From: DATARH01 sp036273175
GTDB lineage: Bacteria > Pseudomonadota > Alphaproteobacteria > ATCC43930 > CGMCC-115725
Length of the DNA stretch: 13,443 bases
Assembly (NCBI GenBank): GCA_036273175.1
Contig: DASUIE010000225.1
Coordinates: forward strand, 1 to 13,443
Direction of reading: 5' to 3'
Shown here: positions 6,712 through 12,757 of the stretch, piece by piece
Numbering within the stretch: the stretch's first letter is position 1
How the letters are laid out: each line of letters opens with the position of its first letter
Notes under the pieces: generated by a model
The model's input: the letters and a program-made list of their open reading frames with translations, nothing else
The model's database searches: none
What the model was told of the DNA's origin: nothing
Program-made: the position numbers and the translations under genes

Positions 6712-7341
6712 ATGCATGCCCTGTTTCGCGGCGTCTCGGTCATCCCGGTCTTGACCATCGACAGGGAGTCGGACGCGGTTCCGCTGGCGCGCGCGCTCGC
6801 CGAGGGCGGGCTGCCGGTCATCGAGGTCACCTTCCGCACCGCCTCCGCGCCGGCCGCGATCGCCGCCATCGCGCGCGAGCTGCCCCAGGTGACGGTGGGC
6901 GCCGGCACCTTGCTGCGCGCCGCCGATGTCGCGCGCGCCCGCTATTCCGGGGCGCGGTTCCTGGTCAGCCCAGGCACGACGCCAGAGCTGGCGGCGGCGG
7001 CGCTGGCGAGCGAGCTTCCCTACCTGCCGGGTGTCGCGACGCCGTCCGAGGTGATGGCGGCGCGGGCGCTCGGCGTCTCGGCGATGAAGCTGTTTCCGGC
7101 CGAGGCGCTCGGCGGCGTCGGCTTCCTGCGGGCTTTGGCGCCGGTCTTTCCCGGCATCGCCTTCTGCCCGACCGGCGGGGTCGACGAGCGCAGCGCCGCC
7201 GAGTACCTCGCGCTGCCCAATGTGCCGATGGTCGGCGGCTCGTGGATGGCGCCGCGCGACGCGATCGCCGCCGGCGATTGGGGCCGAATCCGCCGCCTCG
7301 CCGAGCGCGCCGCGGCGGTCGGGCAGGCCGAGGCGGCCTAA
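6712..7341 (+). CDS. eda: KDPG/KHG aldolase (2-dehydro-3-deoxy-phosphogluconate aldolase family)
   Basis: The family is a class I aldolase that cleaves 2-keto-3-deoxy-6-phosphogluconate to pyruvate and glyceraldehyde 3-phosphate (Entner-Doudoroff) or 4-hydroxy-2-oxoglutarate to pyruvate and glyoxylate; cytoplasmic TIM barrel. The 209-residue protein has Glu38 and Arg42 in IEVTFRT, the Schiff-base lysine Lys126 in AMKLFPAE, VGAGTLL (62-68), and the phosphate-binding loop CPTGGV (152-157). Length is normal for Eda. Start ATG 6712 has GGGAGG at 8 nt. No edd, zwf or sugar kinase is present, so a role in another keto-deoxy-acid route (for example galactonate or hydroxyproline/glyoxylate) is equally possible. 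The stop TAA interlocks with the stop of the SDR on the other strand. Confidence 0.9.
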   Translation: MHALFRGVSVIPVLTIDRESDAVPLARALAEGGLPVIEVTFRTASAPAAIAAIARELPQVTVGAGTLLRAADVARARYSGARFLVSPGTTPELAAAALASELPYLPGVATPSEVMAARALGVSAMKLFPAEALGGVGFLRALAPVFPGIAFCPTGGVDERSAAEYLALPNVPMVGGSWMAPRDAIAAGDWGRIRRLAERAAAVGQAEAA

Positions 7342-8081
7342 TATGTCGCGCGACCGCCGGAGATGTCGAACACGCCGCCGGTCGAGAATGAGCATTCTGC
7401 GGAGGCTAACCAGGCTACCAACGCCGCTATCTCATCCACCGCAACAAACCGCTCCATCGGAATCTTCGACAGCATGTAGTCGATCTGTGCTTGCGTCATC
7501 TGCGCGAAGATATCGGTCTTGGCTGCCGCCGGGGTCACGCAATTGACCCGGATACCGGTGCCGGCGAGCTCCTTGCCCAGCGATTTGGTCAGCCCGATCA
7601 CCCCGGCCTTCGCCGCCGAATAGGCGGACGCGTTCGGGTTTCCCTCCTTGCCGGCGATCGAGGCAATGTTGACGATGCGGCCGTAGTCGCGCCGCCGCAT
7701 CGCCGGCACCACCGCCTTGCAGCAGTTGAAGACGCCGATCAGGTCGATCTCGACGACCTGGCGCCAGGCCTCGGCCGGGTATTCGTCGAGCGGATGGTTG
7801 GGACCGGTGATGCCGGCGTTGCAGACGAGGATGTCGGGCGGGCCGAGCCGGGCCTCGGTCGCGGCGAGCGCCGCGGCGATCCCGGCCGGGTCGGTCACGT
7901 CGGCGACGAGGTCGATCGCCCCGGCGATCTCGCTCGCGGCGGATTTGGCCGCGGGGCCGTCGACATCCCAGATCGCGACCTTGGCGCCCGAGGCGGCGAA
8001 GCGTTCGGAAATCGCCCGGCCGATGCCGCGGGCGGCGCCGGTGACGATCGCGACGCGGCCTGAAAGATCGATCTGGTTCAT
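7338..8081 (-). CDS. Short-chain dehydrogenase/reductase (FabG-like classical SDR)
   Basis: This is a 247-residue classical SDR, an NAD(P)-dependent oxidoreductase in the cytoplasm. It shows the TGAARGIG cofactor loop (14-21), DVDG at the end of beta-2 (Asp39, suggesting NAD preference), NAG (88-90), Ser141, and the YSAAK active site with Tyr154 and Lys158. The fourth tetrad position, normally Asn in NLxxxF of FabG, is Asp113 here (EIDLIGVF). The C-terminus ends CSFSTGGVFDISGGRATY, a tail seen in a group of proteobacterial sugar/hydroxyacyl SDRs. ATG 8081 overlaps the stop of the upstream HExxH gene as ATGA, and GGAG 8 nt before it lies inside that gene, so translation is coupled. Substrate unknown: 3-oxoacyl, sugar or keto-deoxy-sugar compounds are all plausible, the last fitting the convergent aldolase. 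Confidence 0.9.
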   Translation of the reverse strand: MNQIDLSGRVAIVTGAARGIGRAISERFAASGAKVAIWDVDGPAAKSAASEIAGAIDLVADVTDPAGIAAALAATEARLGPPDILVCNAGITGPNHPLDEYPAEAWRQVVEIDLIGVFNCCKAVVPAMRRRDYGRIVNIASIAGKEGNPNASAYSAAKAGVIGLTKSLGKELAGTGIRVNCVTPAAAKTDIFAQMTQAQIDYMLSKIPMERFVAVDEIAALVAWLASAECSFSTGGVFDISGGRATY

Positions 8082-8653
8082 CGTCGATACTCCGATGGCA
8101 GGAAATTCAAGACGCGGGTGAAATGCTCGGGGGCGGAACGCTCCAGCCCTTCGAGCCAGTTCTGGTCGAGGAACGAGGCGAGGGCCGGCTGGCCCAGCTC
8201 GGCCTCCCACAATATGCCGAGCAGCGAGGCGGCGGCCTCCTCGGCCTCGCTTTCGGCCGGCGAGGCGACCGTCGCGCGCTCGGCGGCGGCGCGGTCGCGC
8301 GTGTCGGGGCCGGGTCCGAGGCCGAAATCGGGGAGGGCGCGGCGCTCGGGCGGAGCGAGCACGAAATGCGCGAGCTCGTGCAGGATCACATAGGCCTCGG
8401 TGGCGGGGTCGAGCGCCGCGCCGTCCCAGTTGAAGGCGCAATCGGCGCCATCCGGATGGATCGGAACGCCGTGCCGACGCGCCCAGGCGAGCGCCCCCTG
8501 CCGGTCGCGCTCGGCCGCCTCGCCCACGGCGCGGTCGGGGCTGGTGGCGCGGATTTGCGTGAAGGCGTCGCGGGCCGCCGGGCCGGCGAGACGCGCGGCG
8601 AACCGGTCGAGCGTCGCGGCGAGCCGCTCGCGCGGGATCGGGGTCAGGATCAT
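8078..8653 (-). CDS. HExxH metalloprotein resembling EF-P hydroxylase (EpmC-like)
   Basis: This 191-residue soluble protein contains LHELAHFVLAPPERRALPDF (91-110) and GLGPGPDTRD (111-120), then an acidic block with Glu136, Glu138 and Glu139 before a helix ending in LGQPALASFLDQN. His92, Glu93 and His96 form an HExxH metal site. From memory, E. coli EpmC has HEISHWCIAG followed by an Arg-Arg, Asp-Phe-Gly and Pro-Asp-Gly-Arg stretch, then an E-x-E block and a similar C-terminal helix. The order and spacing match well, although overall identity is low. EpmC hydroxylates the modified lysine of elongation factor P. Whether this protein does so, is another hydroxylase, or is a zinc peptidase is open. 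ATG 8653 is chosen because upstream frame has only a TTG at 8725; no strong SD is visible. It overlaps the SDR start by 4 bp (ATGA), forming a two-gene operon divergent from the ghrA-like gene. Confidence 0.65.
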   Translation of the reverse strand: MILTPIPRERLAATLDRFAARLAGPAARDAFTQIRATSPDRAVGEAAERDRQGALAWARRHGVPIHPDGADCAFNWDGAALDPATEAYVILHELAHFVLAPPERRALPDFGLGPGPDTRDRAAAERATVASPAESEAEEAAASLLGILWEAELGQPALASFLDQNWLEGLERSAPEHFTRVLNFLPSEYRR

Positions 8654-8739
8654 GTCGGCGCCACGGGAAGCGGTGGGGAATTGCGCATGACGCGCCGATA
8701 TGCCGAAATCGCGAGGCGCGAGCAATGCGGGAGAGAAGG

Positions 8740-9674
8740 ATGGCCGGCGCCCTGTTGTTTTCGAGCCGCCTCGACGATCCGGTCGCGTGGTCGGCGGCGC
8801 TGTCGGCGCTGATGCCCGAGCTCGATATCCGGGTCTCGCCCGAGCTGGGCGACCCGGCCGGGATCGAGACCGCGCTGGTCTGGAAGCCGCCCCCCGGCGA
8901 GATGGCGGCGCTGCCCAACCTCAAGCTCATCATCAATCTCGGCGCCGGGGTCGATCCGCTGCTCGCCGACCCGACGATCCCGCCGCACATCCCGGTCGCC
9001 CGGCTCGGCGATGCGCCGATGGCGCAGATGATGAGCAGTTCGTAACTTTCGCCGTGCTGCGTCATCACCGCGACATCGCGATGTACGACCGGCAACAGCG
9101 GGCGCGGCATTGGCGCTACGAGCTGCCGGTGCCGTCCTACGAGCGGCGCGTCGGGATCATGGGGCTGGGCCTGCTCGGCAGCGCTGCCGCGCGCATGCTC
9201 GCCGGGATGGGCTTCACCGTCGCCGGCTGGGCGCGCTCGCCGCACGACATCCCCGGCGTCGAGTGCTTTTACGGCGCGGCCGGCTTCGGCGATTTCCTGG
9301 CGCGGACCGACATCCTCGTCGTGCTGCTGCCGCTGACGCCGCAGACGCGGCACATCGTCGGCCGCGACGCGCTCTACCGCCTGCCACGCGGGGCAAGCGT
9401 GGTGAATTGCGGGCGCGGCGGCACGGTGGACGAGGACGCGCTGCTCGCCGCCCTCCGGGACGGGCACATTTCCGAGGCGACGCTCGATGTGTTCGAGACC
9501 GAGCCGCTGCCCGCCGACCATCCGTTCTGGACGATGGACAATGTGCTCGTCCTGCCGCACACGGCCTCGATCGCGATCCCCGAGATTTCGGCGCGCGACG
9601 TCGTCGAGAACATCCGCCGGGTGCGCGCCGGCGAGCCGTTCCTCAACGTCGTAGACCGAGCGAAAGGGTATTAG
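8740..9674 (+). pseudogene. ghrA: GhrA-like D-2-hydroxyacid dehydrogenase, split by a one-base frameshift
   Basis: Glyoxylate/hydroxypyruvate reductase A-type enzymes reduce glyoxylate or hydroxypyruvate with NAD(P)H. The N-terminal 99 codons (8740-9036) read in one frame and stop at TAA 9043-9045. The rest continues one frame over from about 9037 to TAG 9674. Adding one base after AGC 9034-9036 would read MMS-x-FVTFAVLRHHR, as expected of the family, and give 311 residues, close to the 312 I recall for E. coli GhrA. The second part has the Rossmann loop GIMGLGLLGSAA, NCGRGGTVDEDALL with the substrate Arg, DVFETEPLPADHPFW with the Glu, and LPHTAS with the catalytic His. ATG 8740 has GGGAG at 6 nt. 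The coding quality on both sides is undecayed, so this is either a very recent mutation or a sequencing/assembly error. Confidence 0.85.
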
Positions 9675-11296
9675 ACGTTCACCGGTGCCGGCGGCTCTTT
9701 CCCGCGGATCAGATCGGCGGCCTTTTCGGCGAGCATGATGACCGGGGCGTTGATGTTGCCGCCGACGAGGTCGGGCATCACCGACGCATCGACGACGCGC
9801 AGCCCCTCGACCCCGAAGACACGCAGGTTGCCGTCGACGACCGCCGTGCCGTCGTCTTCCGCGCCCATCTTGCAGGTACCGAGCGGGTGGTGGACCGAGA
9901 TGCCGGTGGCGGCGATATGCGCGTCGAGATCGGCGTCGCCGTCCTTGCCCGGTCCCGGCGCGATCTCGGCGGCGACAAAGGGCGCAAGCGGCGATTGCCG
10001 GCCGACCTCGCGCACCATGCGCAGCCCGGCGCGCAGGGTGGCGCGGTCCGTCTCGGTGGCGAGGAAGTTCTGGCGGATGCGCAGCGGCGCGCGTGGGTCC
10101 GTCGAGGCGAGCTCGACGCGACCACGGCTCTCCGGGCGCAGCACGACGGCCCGGCAGCCAAAGGCATCGGGGTAGGGGCGGGTGAGGTAAGGCTTGGCGT
10201 TCATCGGCGCCGCGACAAAGAGGAATTGCACATCGGGCATCGCGCCGGCGAGCGGGCTTTTCAGAAACGCCATCATCCCGCCCGGCAAGTCCGACGAAAG
10301 GCCGGTGCCGAAGAAATAGGTCTTGGCGAGGTCGCGGGCGATGCGGTCGTAGCGCATTTGCGCGTGGAGCGGCCCCGGCTCGCGCCGCTTCCACAAGATG
10401 CCGGCCGAGATGTGGTCCTGCAGGTTGCGGCCGACGCCCCTGAGCGGCACCACCGCCTCGATGCCATGCGCGCGCAGCTCGTCCGGATCGCCGATCCCCG
10501 ACAGCATCAAAAGCTGCGGCGAGTTGATGACCCCGCCGGCGAGGATCACCTCGCGCTCGGCATGCGCCACCATGGCCTGGCCGCCGCGCAGATAAGCAAC
10601 GCCGACCGCCCGCCCGTGCTCCAAAAACACGCGGGTCGCGAGCGCGCCGGTCTCGACCGTCAGTCCCGGCCGGGACAGCGCCGGCCTCAGATAGGCGACC
10701 GCGGCGCTGCACCGCCGCCCGTCGCGGATCGTGCTCTGCCAGCGGCCGAACCCCTCCTGCCGCTCGCCGTTATAGTCGTCGGTCGCGGGGTAGCCGGCGG
10801 CGAGCCCGGCCTCGCGATAGGCCTCGGAAAGCGGGTCGGGATATTTCGACCGCCGCGTCGTCAGCGGCCCGTCGGCACCGCGATAGGCGTCGGCGCCGCC
10901 CTCCCACGCCTCCTGCCGGCGGAAATAGGGGAGGACATGGGCGTAGGACCATTGCGGCAGGCCGCTTTCGGCCCAGCGGTCGTAATCGCCGCGATGTCCG
11001 CGCACATAGGCCATCGCGTTGATCGACGACGACCCGCCGATCACCTTGCCGCGCGCGCATTCGATCGGCCGCCCGCCGAGCCCCGCCTCGGGCTCGGTGA
11101 AGTACATCCAGTCGTGCATGCGGCGATCGAGGATGCGGCCCCAGGCGAGCGGAATGGTCAGCCACGGATCGCGGTCCCAGCCGCCGGCCTCGAGGAGCAG
11201 GACGCGGATGCCGGGATCCTCGGTCAGCCGGTACGCCAGCGCGCAGCCGGACGAGCCGGCGCCGACGATGATGTAGTCGAAGGATTTGGCTGGCAT
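9671..11296 (-). CDS. GMC-family FAD oxidoreductase (choline dehydrogenase-like)
   Basis: This is a 541-residue flavoprotein that oxidises an alcohol, choline-like compound or sugar. It opens with the FAD Rossmann motif FDYIIVGAGSSGCALAYRL (6-24) and EAG (36-38). It also has the first GMC signature GKVIGGSSSINAMAYVRG (about 83-100) and the second, around GGVINSPQLLMLSGIG. The C-terminal active site HHPLGTCKMG places His470 as the catalytic base, and NINAPVIMLAEKAADLI carries the partner Asn near 516. Length is typical for bacterial choline-dehydrogenase-like members. No signal peptide is seen. The betaine genes betB and betI are absent, so choline is not a safe substrate call. Start ATG 11296 lacks a clear SD. 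It stands only 29 bp from the divergent FUSC gene, and its TAA interlocks with the ghrA-like TAG. Confidence 0.92.
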   Translation of the reverse strand: MPAKSFDYIIVGAGSSGCALAYRLTEDPGIRVLLLEAGGWDRDPWLTIPLAWGRILDRRMHDWMYFTEPEAGLGGRPIECARGKVIGGSSSINAMAYVRGHRGDYDRWAESGLPQWSYAHVLPYFRRQEAWEGGADAYRGADGPLTTRRSKYPDPLSEAYREAGLAAGYPATDDYNGERQEGFGRWQSTIRDGRRCSAAVAYLRPALSRPGLTVETGALATRVFLEHGRAVGVAYLRGGQAMVAHAEREVILAGGVINSPQLLMLSGIGDPDELRAHGIEAVVPLRGVGRNLQDHISAGILWKRREPGPLHAQMRYDRIARDLAKTYFFGTGLSSDLPGGMMAFLKSPLAGAMPDVQFLFVAAPMNAKPYLTRPYPDAFGCRAVVLRPESRGRVELASTDPRAPLRIRQNFLATETDRATLRAGLRMVREVGRQSPLAPFVAAEIAPGPGKDGDADLDAHIAATGISVHHPLGTCKMGAEDDGTAVVDGNLRVFGVEGLRVVDASVMPDLVGGNINAPVIMLAEKAADLIRGKEPPAPVNV

Positions 11297-11325
11297 AGTC
11301 GGGGAAGAGTAGCACGCGAGCCGAG

Positions 11326-12411
11326 ATGCTTCCCGCTGCGATTGCCGATTGGGTCTCCCGGCGCCGGATAGAGCTGGGGCTGAGCCTGCGCATGAGCGCG
11401 GCGGGGCTCCTCAGCTTTGCCGTCGGCGAGGCGATGGGGGTCAGCCGAATTTATTGGGCGGTCCTGACCGCCGTCATCGTCATGCAGGCTAGCGTCGGCG
11501 GGTCTCTCAAGGCTTCGCTCGACCGCTTTCTCGGCACGATCGGCGGCGCCGTGTGGGGCGTCGCGGTCGCGCTCTCTCTGCCGCACGACGATGTGCTGAC
11601 GACCGGGCTTGCACTCGCGGTCACGCTGGTGCCGCTGGCCGTGCTCGCGGCATTCCGTCCGGCCTACCGCGTGGCGACGGTGACTGGCGCGATCGTGCTG
11701 CTCGGCCGGTTCGGGGAGCTGAGCCTGGTTCAGGCCGCGCTCGACCGGGTCTTCGAGATCGGCCTCGGCAGCGTCGTCGCCCTCGTGGTCGCGTTGCTGG
11801 TGACGCCGGCGCGGGCTCAGGGGCTGCTCGGCGGGGCGGGCCGCGACGGGCTGGCGGTGATGGGCGACCTCGCCGGGGAGCTGCTCGCTGACCTGACGAA
11901 GCCGGTCGAATTGGCGACCGTTACCGCGTTTCACGACCGCATCCGGGCGGCGATCGAGCGGGCGCAGGCGGCGGCGGACGAAGCCGCGAGGGAGCGGCGC
12001 AGCTTTGTTTCCGACACGCCCGATCCGATGCCGGTGGTGCGGTGTCTGCGGCGGCTCAGCCACGATTTTATCAGCATCGCGCGGGCGCGCTCGACGCCGC
12101 TGCCGGAGCCGGTGGCGGCACGAACGGGGCCGGCCGTGGCCGCCGTGGCGGCGGCGCTTCCCGAATATTTGCACGCGATCGGGGCGGCTCTCGCCTCGCG
12201 CGCGCTGCCGCCCGAGACGCGTATCGCCGAAATATTCGATCAATTCCAGGCGGCTATGGCAGAGCTGCGCCGCGACGGCGTGACGCGTGCGCTCTCCGGC
12301 GTGGAAGTCGAGCGGATATTCGGCCTGTCCTTCGCGCTCGAGCAGATCCAACGAAATCTGGACGATCTTGCCAATCGCACCCGCGAATTAGCCCGCCCGG
12401 CGACAAGGTGA
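11326..12411 (+). CDS. FUSC-family inner-membrane protein (half-length aromatic acid exporter-like)
   Basis: This is a 361-residue membrane protein. The N-terminal half has about six hydrophobic segments near residues 20-38, 43-58, 69-86, 92-110, 116-127 and 143-161. The motif IYWAVLTAVIVMQASVGGSL (42-61) followed by DRFLGTIGGAVWG (66-78) is characteristic of FUSC/AaeB/YccS proteins. The C-terminal 200 residues are helical, charged and probably cytoplasmic, with coiled-coil-like stretches around 205-226 and 330-357. Two-unit family members are about 650-700 residues; this is a single-unit form that may dimerise. The family is linked to efflux of aromatic acids and to fusaric acid resistance, but the substrate here is not predictable. 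ATG 11326 has only a weak upstream GAG; ATG 11392 in frame is an alternative but would cut into the first segment. Confidence 0.85.
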   Translation: MLPAAIADWVSRRRIELGLSLRMSAAGLLSFAVGEAMGVSRIYWAVLTAVIVMQASVGGSLKASLDRFLGTIGGAVWGVAVALSLPHDDVLTTGLALAVTLVPLAVLAAFRPAYRVATVTGAIVLLGRFGELSLVQAALDRVFEIGLGSVVALVVALLVTPARAQGLLGGAGRDGLAVMGDLAGELLADLTKPVELATVTAFHDRIRAAIERAQAAADEAARERRSFVSDTPDPMPVVRCLRRLSHDFISIARARSTPLPEPVAARTGPAVAAVAAALPEYLHAIGAALASRALPPETRIAEIFDQFQAAMAELRRDGVTRALSGVEVERIFGLSFALEQIQRNLDDLANRTRELARPATR

Positions 12412-12450
12412 GGCGTGGTGTTTCGTGTTATTTCATCTTGTTACACATAT

Positions 12451-12478
12451 CTGACATTTCGTTCACCAATACGATAGT
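12451..12478 (+). promoter_or_regulatory. Possible sigma70-type promoter of the small membrane protein gene
   Basis: CTGACA (12451-12456) and GATAGT (12473-12478) are 16 nt apart in an AT-rich stretch, 12419-12478, that stands out from its surroundings. They match consensus at five and four of six positions. A transcript would start near 12485, right at a hairpin. Motif evidence only. Confidence 0.35.
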
Positions 12479-12524
12479 GTGACCGTCGCCGGGCTCGCCC
12501 TGCCGGCGATGGAGGATAGTGTGA
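12473..12524 (+). repeat. Two copies of a 10-bp direct repeat GATAGTGTGA
   Basis: GATAGTGTGA occurs at 12473-12482 and again at 12515-12524, 42 bp apart start to start. The first copy covers the presumed -10 element and the second covers the GTG start at 12521. It may be an operator pair or chance. Confidence 0.4.
12485..12510 (+). promoter_or_regulatory. Leader hairpin abutting the ribosome binding site
   Basis: GTCGCCGG (12485-12492) pairs with CCGGCGAT (12503-12510), eight pairs including one G-U, with a 10-nt loop. The right arm ends exactly where the GGAGG (12511-12515) of the following gene begins. There is no U-run, so it is not a standard terminator. A leader structure affecting translation or mRNA stability is possible. 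Confidence 0.35.
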
Positions 12525-12757
12525 ATCGTATTTATCGCACCGTTGCGGGCGTGGTCGTGCTCGCGGCCATGGTCATCCTCTTCGGCGGCCAGGCTATCGC
12601 CTACATGAAAGCAGGTTATCCGGCGGACGCGATCCAGCGCGAGGCGCTCGACCGGTGCGCCGCGGCCGACAGCCACTTCCTGCGCTTCTCGGCGAAGGAT
12701 CGCAGCTCCTGCTACCACACCTCGCATATCGACGTGGAAGCCGCGAACCTCCGCTAG
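12521..12757 (+). CDS. Small single-span membrane protein, unknown function
   Basis: This is a 78-residue protein that I do not recognise as a named family. Residues 7-28 (TVAGVVVLAAMVILFGG and on to AIAYM) form one hydrophobic span near the N-terminus, either a signal anchor or an uncleaved signal. The remaining 50 residues are polar with two cysteines (Cys45 and Cys64), which could form a disulfide if periplasmic. Start GTG 12521 is preceded at 5 nt by GGAGG. The in-frame ATG 12509 and GTG 12479 would give longer versions, but they have no SD and would run through the hairpin. It has its own AT-rich upstream region, so it is probably transcribed separately from the FUSC gene. Its TAG interlocks with the binding-protein stop. 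Confidence 0.6.
   Translation: MNRIYRTVAGVVVLAAMVILFGGQAIAYMKAGYPADAIQREALDRCAAADSHFLRFSAKDRSSCYHTSHIDVEAANLR

Noticed and set aside
8654..8739. Divergent promoter pair or operator (TCGGCG and CGCCGA arms) between the HExxH and ghrA-like genes
   Set aside because: The arms are short and 30 or more nt apart, and -35/-10 candidates match poorly. This level of symmetry is expected by chance in GC-rich DNA.
7338..10712. A very long minus-strand open frame (over 1,100 codons) spanning the SDR and beyond
   Set aside because: Only its last part is the real SDR. The upstream part is the antisense of the ghrA-like gene plus off-frame parts of the HExxH and GMC genes, with Arg/Ala-rich composition typical of shadows in GC-rich DNA.
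9110..11371. A 753-codon plus-strand open frame
   Set aside because: It runs through the wrong frame of the ghrA-like gene and then antisense to the GMC oxidoreductase, which has clear family motifs. No recognisable protein features.
11224..12351. 375-codon minus-strand open frame opposite the FUSC gene
   Set aside because: It is rich in Arg, His and Gln with no domain, while the plus frame has clear FUSC motifs and membrane segments.
12485..12510. Intrinsic terminator between the FUSC gene and the small membrane protein gene
   Set aside because: The hairpin is followed by GGAGGATAG rather than a T-run, and it abuts a ribosome binding site.
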